From assembly GCA_012518025.1 (NCBI GenBank), contig JAAYTP010000113.1, positions 1 through 48,578 of the forward strand: a stretch of DNA of 48,578 nt, given 5' to 3'. The notes beneath the pieces were generated by a model, which searched no databases, had not been told where the DNA came from, and saw nothing but the letters and a program-made list of their open reading frames with translations. The position numbers and the translations under genes were made by a program. How positions within the stretch are numbered: position 1 is the stretch's first letter; each line of letters begins with the position of its first letter. The DNA comes from Clostridiaceae bacterium (GTDB lineage Bacteria > Bacillota > Clostridia > DSM-8532). Positions 17,361-26,172 of the stretch are shown piece by piece.

Positions 17361-19271
17361 CTATGGAGACCCATCCCCCATCAATTGATGGGTTTCCATC
17401 CATTTCCGATACAGTACTTCCAGCTTTGCGGAAAGATCATCCTTTTCGGAGAGCAATTCTTCCAGCTTAACATAATCTGAGGCATGTTGCTCCATTTCCT
17501 GCTCAATATCCATGAGCCGTGCCTCTGTTTCAGAGATATCGGTTTCAATGGAAGCCAGCCTCTTTTCAAGAGCCTTGGGATTGGGCTTTCTGGCTCTCTC
17601 CCGTTTGGGCCTGGCAGTCCTGCTTTCCTCGGAAGCAGTTCTTCTTTTCTCTTCCTCAACTATCCTCCTGTATTCCCTGAAGGTTTCATAATCACCATCA
17701 AAACAAAGCAGCTTTCCGTCTTCCAGTTCACATACCGAGGATGCAAATTTGCGGATAAAGTAGCGGTCATGGGACACAAACAAAATGGTGCCTTCAAAAG
17801 CATCCAGCGCTTCTTCTATCCATTCCCTGGACTGAATGTCCAGATGATTTGTGGGCTCGTCAAGGATCAGGAGGTTGACATCCTGCTGCATGAGAAGGCA
17901 CAGCTTAAGCCGGCTTAACTCTCCCCCGGAAAGGCTTCCCACCGTCTTGAGCACGTCCTCGCCCCTGAACATGAAGCCCGCCAGAATGTTCCTGGCTGTT
18001 CCCTCATCAATGATGAGTTCGTGCCGCACCGTTTCTAAAACAGACATTTCCGGGTTATCAAACACAACATGCTGGGGAAGGTAACCTGCTTTTATGCTTG
18101 AGCCGATCTTTACTATTCCTTCATCGGGAGCAAGCTCTCCCCTTATTATCCTGAGGAGGGTAGTTTTGCCGCTCCCGTTATCCCCAAGCAGGGCAAGCCT
18201 ATCATTTCTTCTTACAAGAAGTTCCACTCCGTTCAGGATTGTATTGGAGCCAAAACCAAACTTCAAACCGCTTAAAAAAACCACTTCCGAGCCAGAAAAG
18301 CCCTCAGTTCTAAATCCCCTGGTAATTCTCTGTTCTTTCTTCGGTCTGGAGGTGCCGTCCCTCTTAAGCCTTTCTATACGTTTTTCCATACTGAAGGCAC
18401 GACGGTGCATCTTGGCCGAATCAGCACGGTTTGCCCATTCATGCATGCGTCTGACGGCTTCTTCGAGCTGGCGGATCTTCTTTTGTTCCTGCTGGTAATG
18501 CTTGAGCTGTTCCAGCCTTTTCTGCTCCTTTAAAAGGGCATATCTGCTGTAGTTTCCCTCGTAGGTCGTTGCAACACCATCCTCTATCTCAATAATCACC
18601 TTTACAACGCGATCCAGGAAATATCGGTCATGGGAGATCACCACAACCGTTCCCTTAAAGGACTGGAGGTATTCCTCCAGCCATTCCGCTGACTTGATAT
18701 CCAGATGGTTCGTTGGCTCATCCAGAAGCAAGATGTGTGGATCCATCAAAATGATCCGTGCCAGATTGACCCGGGTTTTCTCCCCGCCGCTTAGTTTGGA
18801 AAAGGGCTTATTCTGCATATCCTGATCAATATCCAACCCTGTGCATACTTTTTTTATGCGTGTTTCTGTCTCATAGCCCCCTCTGGCCTCAAACTCCGAC
18901 AAAAGGGCTCCATACCTTCCCATTACAGATGCTTCTGGGTCTTCGGCCAGCTCGGCCTGCAGGGCATCTATGCTTTCTTTGATCTCCCGCAAATCCTGAA
19001 AGGCTGAATCAATAACCTGGTATACTGTAGTATCTTCAGGATACTGGGGTATCTGATCAAGAATACCTGTTCTCAGTCCTTTTGCAATCTGTATCTCACC
19101 CTTGTCATAGGGTTCTTCCCCTGAAAGGATTTTGAACAGTGTTGTTTTTCCTGCACCATTTCTCCCGATAAGTCCCACCTTGGTTCCTTCGTAGATTTCC
19201 AGGGAGATGCCACGTAGGACATGTTGTATTCCGTAATACTTATGTATATCCTTAAGCACTATTTCTGCCAT
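17361..19271 (-). CDS. ABC-F family ATPase (ribosome-associated type)
   Basis: 636 aa with two nucleotide-binding domains and no membrane helices. Walker A motifs are GRNGAGKTT (about residue 36) and GDNGSGKTT (about 360). Both signatures are LSGGE, and both Walker B regions read LDEPTNHLD. A charged linker with the P-site tRNA-interacting helices lies between them (about 240-320), and a basic/coiled-coil C-terminal tail (about 550-630) is present. It is most like the YdiF/Uup-type proteins that act on translating ribosomes. An antibiotic-resistance role cannot be excluded or claimed. It appears to be last in a minus-strand run with the DUF2207 and GT-C-like genes. Confidence 0.92.
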   Translation of the reverse strand: MAEIVLKDIHKYYGIQHVLRGISLEIYEGTKVGLIGRNGAGKTTLFKILSGEEPYDKGEIQIAKGLRTGILDQIPQYPEDTTVYQVIDSAFQDLREIKESIDALQAELAEDPEASVMGRYGALLSEFEARGGYETETRIKKVCTGLDIDQDMQNKPFSKLSGGEKTRVNLARIILMDPHILLLDEPTNHLDIKSAEWLEEYLQSFKGTVVVISHDRYFLDRVVKVIIEIEDGVATTYEGNYSRYALLKEQKRLEQLKHYQQEQKKIRQLEEAVRRMHEWANRADSAKMHRRAFSMEKRIERLKRDGTSRPKKEQRITRGFRTEGFSGSEVVFLSGLKFGFGSNTILNGVELLVRRNDRLALLGDNGSGKTTLLRIIRGELAPDEGIVKIGSSIKAGYLPQHVVFDNPEMSVLETVRHELIIDEGTARNILAGFMFRGEDVLKTVGSLSGGELSRLKLCLLMQQDVNLLILDEPTNHLDIQSREWIEEALDAFEGTILFVSHDRYFIRKFASSVCELEDGKLLCFDGDYETFREYRRIVEEEKRRTASEESRTARPKRERARKPNPKALEKRLASIETDISETEARLMDIEQEMEQHASDYVKLEELLSEKDDLSAKLEVLYRKWMETHQLMGDGSP

Positions 19272-19309
19272 GTTTAAATTCCTTTCCCACTTAAGGCTGC
19301 AACCATGTC

Positions 19310-21124
19310 TTATACATCCTGAAGGGATGAAATAGCCTCATCCATAATGTTAAGAGTGTTTCTCACAATCTTGTTAAGCCCGTAATCCTCCAGTTCCTCC
19401 GATTGGCTCAGCCCACACAAAGGACAGCCTGCTCCATGGTTCTGAGCCATGATCCAACGCGTAGCATCCTTCTCAATGCCCAGAGCCACGCCATAGCCCA
19501 TGAGGACAGGACAGGAACGCATCCACTCAGGCAGCGCATCCAATGTGAGAGAATCCTTCTTTATAACAAGCCGAACGGCTTTCCATATCCTGAGCTGATC
19601 GGCTCCATACACGGTAAATTTTCTGATTCTCAAAGAGAAGGCCAACAGCAGCAAACCTGCAGGAAAGATCACATAGCCTATGGCCACTGAGAAGGCAACA
19701 GGTATAAGAAAGCCCAGGAAGAGTAACAGGACACTGTATACCAGGCCAAAATTCCGATACCTGACCATACTGCTGTCCAGGATATTTCTTTCATGGTAAG
19801 CTTCTCTTGCTTTAAGGAGCCACCCGTCATACAGAGCCTTCATCCTGGCAGCCTTCTCATCAGAATCAGTAAACCCGAGAAGCTGTATGGGATCAAATTC
19901 GTTATTGGATGAGGAAAGCTCTATAATACGGTCCAAAAAATATCTGTCGGCATCATTGAGTTCATCGCCATTCATCGGGTCTGCCACTTTAAAGGTGAAC
20001 CGGATCCTGTTTTTCAGGCTTTTTCTGATCCCGGGGCTGAGAAAGCCTCTTGAAACCAGCTCCATAAGTTTACCCATCATGGCTCTTGCTCCGGTTCTTC
20101 CACCAGTAACAAGCATCCTGACCTCTGCCGGATCAAGCCTGTCTATCCCGCTGAATGCCGAAGGCAGGGCACTCTTTTTATCATACCTCAGCTTTCTGCG
20201 GATGAACAGAGCATAGTATACACAGGACAGGACCAATAGCAGGGAGAGGATGCCAAGCAGATTTCTGACCCGCTGCCTCATACGCTCAAAAGATGCCTTC
20301 TGTCCGGCCTTTCTGGCAGCGGCCTCCCTCGCCTCAAGTAAATCCGCCTTATCGCTGACCTGGTATTCCAGTTCTTCAGCTACTATCCGGTCACGGTTCG
20401 GTGAATCATCGGTCATAGGACAGTCTGAAACCTGCTTTTGAGGAAAGATGACACGTGTTTCCACATACTCGCCGGGAACCGTGTCGGGTACGTTGTAGCG
20501 GACTATCTGGCTGTTTGTGAAGGACTTGATGCCTACAAAAACGCCGTGCATCCAGAGTTCTACATCCTCGGCCCGAGCGGGTTCCGGAAGCCGGATAGCG
20601 ATATTGATGCTGGAAACCCGCGTTTCCCACAGCTTAGGGATATGGATGCGCTGGTATTCGGCAACATCCTGGTAGCGTCTGACAGCATTTTTCACCTTGT
20701 AATGTACAAAAACCGATCCGGAGGATCTGTAGAAAGAACCGTAAATCTTCAGCTTCACATGGTCCGGTTCATCTATGACACTGTAGGTTCCAGTAAACAC
20801 TTCTGCATCCCACTGCCCGGCCAGCAATCGCCTGCACTCAATGAGTTCATCCTTGCGCTGCATATAGACATGGCTGACCTCTATCTCCTCACCCTCGTTC
20901 TTCCAGATGGGGATCATGATATTGTTGAATCCGTCAAAAAAGGTGAAATCGATGTGCTCCATGATATATGCCGATCCATCACTATTGATATTAACCGTCA
21001 CATCATATGCCGCAACCAAATACTCATCATCTGAGGCTGCGAAAACCCGAACTCCGGAGAGACTAAAGATAAGCACTGTTATCATGAATAAGATGATACC
21101 ATTGATAAATCGGCTTGACTTCAC
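19310..21124 (-). CDS. DUF2207 membrane protein
   Basis: 604 aa from GTG 21124, chosen because AGGGGG lies 7 nt upstream and the product then begins with a clean signal peptide (VKSSRFINGIILF...FAA). ATG starts at 21145/21160 would overlap or crowd the previous gene and have poor ribosome sites. The extracellular DUF2207 domain (about residues 28-225) carries YDVTVNINSDGSAYIMEHIDF, which is the family's usual opening. A transmembrane helix lies near 275-295 and two more near 450-490, with cytoplasmic segments after them. Function of the family is unknown. It lies 22 bp after the GT-C-like gene and is probably co-transcribed. Confidence 0.85.
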   Translation of the reverse strand: MKSSRFINGIILFMITVLIFSLSGVRVFAASDDEYLVAAYDVTVNINSDGSAYIMEHIDFTFFDGFNNIMIPIWKNEGEEIEVSHVYMQRKDELIECRRLLAGQWDAEVFTGTYSVIDEPDHVKLKIYGSFYRSSGSVFVHYKVKNAVRRYQDVAEYQRIHIPKLWETRVSSINIAIRLPEPARAEDVELWMHGVFVGIKSFTNSQIVRYNVPDTVPGEYVETRVIFPQKQVSDCPMTDDSPNRDRIVAEELEYQVSDKADLLEAREAAARKAGQKASFERMRQRVRNLLGILSLLLVLSCVYYALFIRRKLRYDKKSALPSAFSGIDRLDPAEVRMLVTGGRTGARAMMGKLMELVSRGFLSPGIRKSLKNRIRFTFKVADPMNGDELNDADRYFLDRIIELSSSNNEFDPIQLLGFTDSDEKAARMKALYDGWLLKAREAYHERNILDSSMVRYRNFGLVYSVLLLFLGFLIPVAFSVAIGYVIFPAGLLLLAFSLRIRKFTVYGADQLRIWKAVRLVIKKDSLTLDALPEWMRSCPVLMGYGVALGIEKDATRWIMAQNHGAGCPLCGLSQSEELEDYGLNKIVRNTLNIMDEAISSLQDV

Positions 21125-21146
21125 CGGGCAACCCCCTAAACGCATT

Positions 21147-22400
21147 TTATCCGATGGCACCTGCCCTGCCCTTTATAATGGATCGGAGCGAGTGGAGAAG
21201 CGGTCTGTAATCGGCAATCAGAAGGGTTGGCGCAACAATGGCAGCCCTGTAGCGGTAATAGGTCTCCCCCACATCCTCACAGATCAGGGCATTTATCAGG
21301 CTGTAGGTAAGAATGAAGGCCAGAAGCCCCAGTATATACGGGTTTCTTTCCAATATGGCATTGATTATGCCGAATATGGAAATCACCAGACAGATATACC
21401 ATAGAAGCTGTTCTATCTTAACAGCGGTTATGGCAACTTTGTTCCCGCTTATATCCGATATTCTGCTGACCTTTTCCAGATGGGGCTGGGTCAGAAACCC
21501 ATTGATAGCCTCGGGTACATCCTTGCTCATTATAATGCTGAGTATGGATCCCAATTCATCGCTGATGTTCTCGTCGCCGCCCTTGCTCCTGTCCAGCGGA
21601 AGGGCATGATAGCCATCGATCTGAACCAATATGGTGGTATATGTTACCACTATGCAGGTGATCAGAACCATGGCTCCAAGAACCAGCAGAACCCTTCTTT
21701 TTGTTTTCAGGTAGCTGAAGAAGAGAGCCACCAGGATACCGCCGCCCAGGGTGTACAGCATGTAGATTCTTAACAGGGTACTGATCCAGAGCAAAACACA
21801 GACCAATACCATGTAGAGTATGGGTTTTAGCATGCTGCGGTTTCGCTCCTGCAATACCTTCAGAAACAGGTACCAGACCAAAAGGATGATGAAGAAGGTG
21901 ACCGATTCCTTTCTGGTATCGGTAGTCCATACCATCATACTGGGCATGAAGATGTAAGCCAGGCTGATGATGGCGGATTTTTTCCAGGTGAACTTAAGAC
22001 CATGGGCAAGGCCGAACAGAACAAAGCCTGACATTACCGAAATAAAGGCATTGATAAAAGAAGCTGCATACCGGTTTACGCCAAAGGCTGCATACTGCAT
22101 CCCCATCAGGACGGTATACCATGTATACTTATATTCAACCTTCCATATGGGGACCCCCGACCTTAGCTGATCCGCAACGTTTTTTGCCACCTCATGGTAG
22201 ATCAGGCCGTCGGTGCCTGCCGCCTCGGTTCCGCCCTTGTACATGTAAAATACAAGGACATACCTTAATGCCATACAAAAAACGACCGTCAGCAGGAAAG
22301 CCGTTCTGTATTTATGGGCAGGCAGAAAGACTGTCCCGATCCAGACAGCCAGGCCTGCCAGCACAACCATCCATATGATGTTTTCAAGCAATGGCGACAA
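21147..22400 (-). CDS. Multi-pass membrane protein, GT-C glycosyltransferase-like
   Basis: About 417 aa. There is no ATG near the front: TTG 22400 has AGGGA about 9 nt upstream, while TTG 22409 abuts it, so the start is uncertain. About 10-11 hydrophobic helices are present. The first external loop carries GTDGLIYHEVAKN, which has the acidic residue plus Y spacing seen in GT-C (GT39/ArnT-like) enzymes that use polyprenyl-phosphate sugars. Another external loop of about 60 residues follows the seventh or eighth helix. Its placement ahead of a DUF2207 protein fits an envelope role. The enzymatic assignment is tentative. Confidence 0.7.
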   Translation of the reverse strand: MSPLLENIIWMVVLAGLAVWIGTVFLPAHKYRTAFLLTVVFCMALRYVLVFYMYKGGTEAAGTDGLIYHEVAKNVADQLRSGVPIWKVEYKYTWYTVLMGMQYAAFGVNRYAASFINAFISVMSGFVLFGLAHGLKFTWKKSAIISLAYIFMPSMMVWTTDTRKESVTFFIILLVWYLFLKVLQERNRSMLKPILYMVLVCVLLWISTLLRIYMLYTLGGGILVALFFSYLKTKRRVLLVLGAMVLITCIVVTYTTILVQIDGYHALPLDRSKGGDENISDELGSILSIIMSKDVPEAINGFLTQPHLEKVSRISDISGNKVAITAVKIEQLLWYICLVISIFGIINAILERNPYILGLLAFILTYSLINALICEDVGETYYRYRAAIVAPTLLIADYRPLLHSLRSIIKGRAGAIG

Positions 22401-22449
22401 TTCGATCAATCCCTATTATTTACATTGGTTTAAGTAAATGTCCGGGCTA

Positions 22450-23619
22450 TTAGTGATGGAACAGCCTCAATCCGGTAAAGCACATGACCATGCCGTACTC
22501 GTTGCAGGCGCGGATCACATCTTCATCCCGGGTAGAGCCCCCTGCCTGCGCCACATACATGGCACCGCTCTTTGCCGCCCTGTCGATATTGTCCCGGAAT
22601 GGAATGAAGGCATCAGAGCCATAGGACACATCGGTAAACTGGCTGAGCCATGCTTCCTTATCCTTTTGTGTCAGCCTTTCCGGAACTACCTCAAATAGCT
22701 TTTCCCACTCCTTGTACTCCATCTCGGATATATCATCCCTTAAATACAGGTCGATGGCATTATCCATGGCGGGGCGCTTAAGCCCTTCCTTAAAGCGCAG
22801 ACCCAAGACCTGGGGATGCTGGCGCAGAAACCATATGTCGGCTTTGGATGCAGCCAGTCTGGTGCAATGGATTCTGGATTGCTGACCTGCGCCGCAACCG
22901 ATCACCTGTCCGTCATAGGCAAAACAGATGGAGTTGGACTGGGTATATTTCAACGTAATGTATGATACCAAAAGATCTCTAGCAGCCGCCTCGGTCATGG
23001 CTTTATTCTCGGTCACAATATTGCTGAAGGTATCTTTGGAGATGACTGCATTATTTCTCATCTGTTCAATGGTTATACCAAAAATATCCCGTGACTCCAG
23101 TTCAGCAGGCTCATAGCGGGGATCCATGCGCATGATGACATAGCTACCCTTCTTCTTTGCCTTAAGGATCTCAAGTGCCTCATTGTCATAGTCAGGAGCA
23201 ATGATACCATCGGACACCTCATGGGAGAGCAGCCTTGCCGTGTCCACATCCACTTTGTCGCTGATGGCAGCAAAATCGCCAAAGGACGAGACCCTGTCGG
23301 CTCCCCTGGCTCTGGCATATGCGCATGCTACCGGAGAGAGCTGGGCTGCATCTATATGATATGCCTTTTTCAGGGTATCGCTGAGAGGCAGTCCAACCGC
23401 GGCTCCTGCCGGGCTGACATGCTTGAAGGAAGCCGCTGCGGGAAGGCCGGTAGCCATCTTCAGTTCTTTAACCAGCTGCCATCCATTTAAGGCATCCATG
23501 AAATTGATAACGCTGGGATTCCCGTTGAGAACCGTAACGGGGAGGTCCCCTTCTCTCATATATATGCTTGCGGGTTTTTGATGCGGGTTACAACCATATT
23601 TTATCTTCAGATCACGCAT
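22450..23619 (-). CDS. Stand-alone AICAR transformylase (PurH C-domain type)
   Basis: 389 aa, with AGGAGG before ATG 23619. It matches the formyltransferase half of bifunctional PurH: K66-H67 in FKHVSPAGAAVG are the conserved catalytic Lys-His, and SNSICFAYDGQVIGCGAGQQSRIHCTR-type segments lie near residues 225-250. The N-terminal MGS-like IMP cyclohydrolase domain is absent. It should transfer a formyl group from 10-formyl-THF to AICAR in purine synthesis. The missing cyclisation step is supplied by the gene just upstream (23662-24384). The pair forms one transcription unit. Confidence 0.9.
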   Translation of the reverse strand: MRDLKIKYGCNPHQKPASIYMREGDLPVTVLNGNPSVINFMDALNGWQLVKELKMATGLPAAASFKHVSPAGAAVGLPLSDTLKKAYHIDAAQLSPVACAYARARGADRVSSFGDFAAISDKVDVDTARLLSHEVSDGIIAPDYDNEALEILKAKKKGSYVIMRMDPRYEPAELESRDIFGITIEQMRNNAVISKDTFSNIVTENKAMTEAAARDLLVSYITLKYTQSNSICFAYDGQVIGCGAGQQSRIHCTRLAASKADIWFLRQHPQVLGLRFKEGLKRPAMDNAIDLYLRDDISEMEYKEWEKLFEVVPERLTQKDKEAWLSQFTDVSYGSDAFIPFRDNIDRAAKSGAMYVAQAGGSTRDEDVIRACNEYGMVMCFTGLRLFHH

Positions 23620-23661
23620 GATGATTATTCCTCCTGTTTGTATTCTTTGGAATCTGGTACA

Positions 23662-24384
23662 TCAGGCTCCATGCCTGTTTATCATACTGATTTCAAACTC
23701 GCCGCTTCCTCTGTCTATATATTTGGCCAGCAGCGAGATCCTGTTCTCCTCATCCAGCAGGGACCAATAATATTGGCATGCTTTTTTTGCATCCTCGGGT
23801 ATGGGCATGATATAGGGCTCCCCGCTGAAAGACGGCAGCGGGTTTCCATCACCCTGATAGGTATGAATACAGTGGCCATAACCGTGAATAGGTTTCTCAA
23901 AGTAATAGAAATGACGCAGACAATGCTGATCATTTCCGTCCTGGGATTTGAGAATGGAGAGGGCATACGCCCATGATGCCTTAAGGTCCATGATGCCTGT
24001 AATGCGGGGTGTGAAATTGGGTGCATCGGGCTCAAACTCTCTGGTCATTAGTGCTTCGTTCCATGTATTTCCGGCTTTCAGAAACTCTATGACCGTATCG
24101 GTCTGGTCTCCGTTGGATACCACATGGATATCCCGATGATGCTTCACAGGATAATAGATTATGAGGGACGGATCGGTGAGCTTGCTTTCATCAAAAGCTC
24201 TTGTGCGCACAAATCCGGATTCCTCCTGAAAAACACGGTTCCGGCTGTTCTGACTGCGCCCCATGATCCAATAGATCTGGGCAAGTTTTGTACCATCCTG
24301 TGTTGCGCCCAGCACGATGCCTCTGCCCGGGTAGGTGTTTTTCCGTAAGTTTGCCGCGTTGATTTCTGCAATACTTCTGAACAT
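23662..24384 (-). CDS. PurO-type IMP cyclohydrolase
   Basis: 240 aa, with AAGGAG 6 nt before ATG 24384. It begins INAANLRKNTYPGRGIVLGATQDG, then YWIMGRSQNSRNRVF, motifs of the archaeal-type IMP cyclohydrolase family (PF07826 type) rather than of the PurH N-domain. It should close the FAICAR ring to IMP, the last purine step. Its position immediately before a transformylase lacking the cyclohydrolase domain supports the assignment strongly. It is shorter on known detail than PurH; no catalytic residues are claimed here. Confidence 0.85.
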   Translation of the reverse strand: MFRSIAEINAANLRKNTYPGRGIVLGATQDGTKLAQIYWIMGRSQNSRNRVFQEESGFVRTRAFDESKLTDPSLIIYYPVKHHRDIHVVSNGDQTDTVIEFLKAGNTWNEALMTREFEPDAPNFTPRITGIMDLKASWAYALSILKSQDGNDQHCLRHFYYFEKPIHGYGHCIHTYQGDGNPLPSFSGEPYIMPIPEDAKKACQYYWSLLDEENRISLLAKYIDRGSGEFEISMINRHGA

Positions 24385-24440
24385 CTGTTTCTCCTTCCTG
24401 AAGGCTCATGGCCTCTGTAATTCCAGAATAATCCTACCCA

Positions 24441-24469
24441 ATTTTACATGAATCGCCGGTTTACTACAA
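24441..24469 (-). promoter_or_regulatory. Candidate promoter of the purO/AICAR transformylase unit
   Basis: Minus strand TTGTAG (24464-24469), 17-bp spacer, TAAAAT (24441-24446), about 55 bp before the purO-type gene. No purine riboswitch or PurR-like box was recognised here. Confidence 0.5.
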
Positions 24470-24559
24470 GAGGCTAATGCCGGTAGCATAAGCAATCCGA
24501 CCCCATAAGTCCCGTCTTCATTTCAGGTTTCAGTTTCGTGCCATTGAGCCAGCCTGTTA

Positions 24560-25105
24560 TTAATTCTTGTACAGCATGTCCTTTTTCAGCTTGTCAGCCA
24601 CGTCATAGCCCAGAATCTCTCCCACAATGGCATAGGAAAAGGCAAGTGCGGTGCCCGGGCCCCTGCTTGTTATAAAGTTACTGTCAACTGCCACATCATC
24701 ATATGCTACCTGTGCGCCTTCGAGATATTGTTCATAACCGGGATAACAGACTGCCTTAATCCCTCTTAAGAGCCCCAGCTCCCCTGGAATGGATGGGCCT
24801 GCACAGATGGCTGCAACCCTGCCGCTATAAGAACGGTGCTTCTTTAATAGTTCAGCAAGTTCTCCGCTCTTTTCCAGAACCTCCACGCCCTGTCCGCCAG
24901 GTATGACGATCATATCTTCCTTCTCAACTGTGATATCCTTTAAAAGCTTGTCGGCCTTCACCCGTACATTTCTGGCACTGTCCACATAATACTCCTCGGA
25001 AACAGATACCATCACAGTTTCAATACCCGCTCTTCTGGCCACATCAACCACTGAAAGAGCCTCAATTTCTTCAAATCCATTGGCCATCATAACCAGTATT
25101 TTCAT
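24560..25105 (-). CDS. DJ-1/PfpI family protein
   Basis: 181 aa from ATG 25105 (MKILVMMANGFEEIEA), preceded by GGAAGGG. Family marks are the conserved Glu in NGFEEIEA (about residue 16), MIVIPGGQG, and the nucleophile-elbow cysteine in AAICAGPSIPGELGLL (about residue 100). DJ-1 members act as protein/nucleotide deglycases, chaperone-like proteins or redox sensors; which of these applies is not deducible. It stands alone, and the 200 bp upstream contain no clear promoter. Confidence 0.9.
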   Translation of the reverse strand: MKILVMMANGFEEIEALSVVDVARRAGIETVMVSVSEEYYVDSARNVRVKADKLLKDITVEKEDMIVIPGGQGVEVLEKSGELAELLKKHRSYSGRVAAICAGPSIPGELGLLRGIKAVCYPGYEQYLEGAQVAYDDVAVDSNFITSRGPGTALAFSYAIVGEILGYDVADKLKKDMLYKN

Positions 25106-25311
25106 AGAAATCACCCTTCCATGCATTATTTTCCTGGGTTTCCCCAGACCCTATTTTAGCATTATGCCCCAGTATTGACCAGTCAAACAGGTGAGTTCCT
25201 CCCATGCATAGGGAGCGTAGCATCAATATAGACGCCACTTTTTTACCTGCCAGATATTCCGCAAGGTATGGTACCTACTGGATTAATGAGGAGGTTTAGA
25301 AAGAAGTGTCC

Positions 25312-26004
25312 CTATCTCCACGGCCTCTCTTTTTCAAGCCACTTTTTGTCTTCCCAATATGCCTTGTCAAGGGGAGCGTAATCATTATTTTTTTGAAATG
25401 CCCGCATCATTAAGAATATAAACTTTGTCCTTATTCCCGGTTTTGCTCGTCCTTTTTTGGAGAGGATCTTGCCGGCTATTTTATTCGTTTTCGCATTGAT
25501 CTTCGCTTTAGTTTTCTCGGATACTCCGTCCCAATCACTCGCCATGACTCTGAAAGGAATTTGATATGTTTTGGGTACGCCTAAATAAAACATTTGTTTA
25601 GCCATTGATTTCGTAACGCCATCCATACCCATGCCGGCGGCAGTGGAAACAACAACAGCAATTTTTGAGAACATCGCAGGTTCCGGTCTATGAGCAAGCC
25701 ACGCGGTGAAGATATGCTCGAAAAACCCCTTCAAATGCGATGTCATTTCCATAACATAGGTTGGCGAACCAATGATTATCACATCAGAAGATAACATGGA
25801 ATCAAGAATAGCGCTGACTTTTTCCGCCTTCGGGCAGAACTCTCTGCCTTTATGCAGGCACGCTAAACAGCCGGAACACCCCCCGCTAAAATCCCGTGGC
25901 AGAAAGAATTCCTCAATATCACCGCGAAGCTTTTCCGCTGTCATTCTCGCTATGTGGTATGTACTACCCTTATGATTTTGTCCATGAATCAACGTGATCT
26001 TCAA
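25312..26004 (-). CDS. Flavodoxin-like NAD(P)H-dependent FMN reductase family protein
   Basis: 230 aa, TTG start at 26004 with GGAAGGTGAG upstream. The N-terminal flavodoxin fold has an FMN phosphate loop (HGQNHKGSTYHIA), a cysteine-rich segment CSGCLACLHKGREFC (about 43-57), and DVIIIGSPTYVMEMTSHLKGFFEH (about 75-98). These cysteines are of the iron-sulfur-flavoprotein/reductase type, but a complete ISF cluster motif is not certain. The last 50 residues are lysine-rich with DYAPLDKAYWEDKKWL. Function unknown beyond probable flavin-dependent reduction. Confidence 0.82.
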   Translation of the reverse strand: MKITLIHGQNHKGSTYHIARMTAEKLRGDIEEFFLPRDFSGGCSGCLACLHKGREFCPKAEKVSAILDSMLSSDVIIIGSPTYVMEMTSHLKGFFEHIFTAWLAHRPEPAMFSKIAVVVSTAAGMGMDGVTKSMAKQMFYLGVPKTYQIPFRVMASDWDGVSEKTKAKINAKTNKIAGKILSKKGRAKPGIRTKFIFLMMRAFQKNNDYAPLDKAYWEDKKWLEKERPWR

Positions 26005-26098
26005 TGGATCTCACCTTCCAATCGCTTTTTCAGCCTTTTCTTCATAGGCATAAAAGCCTATTAATAAATATACGATAATAATTACGAAAAGTTTTGCT

Positions 26099-26139
26099 AC
26101 AGTGCAGGTCTTGCCACTCTCTGGCAAGACCTGCACTGT
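26099..26139. repeat. Long perfect inverted repeat between genes
   Basis: Two 18-bp arms (26099-26116 and 26122-26139) are perfectly complementary around a 5-nt loop (CTCTC). No good T-run follows on either strand. It may stop transcription from the aminotransferase gene on the minus strand, or be a dispersed palindrome. Confidence 0.7.
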
Positions 26140-26172
26140 TAATTATAGTGAAATGTCCCTTTGTTAACTTGC

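Noticed and set aside
17380-17396. 16-bp perfect palindrome CCCATCAATTGATGGG
   Set aside because: It lies inside the coding end of the ABC-F gene with no loop and no T-run; likely chance.
24385-24559. Possible purine riboswitch before the purO-type gene
   Set aside because: No conserved purine-aptamer loops were found; only a plausible promoter is present.
25303-26165. Similar short strings (GTGTCCCT and ATGTCCCT) flanking the flavodoxin-like gene
   Set aside because: Too short and imperfect to be target duplications or terminal repeats of a mobile element.
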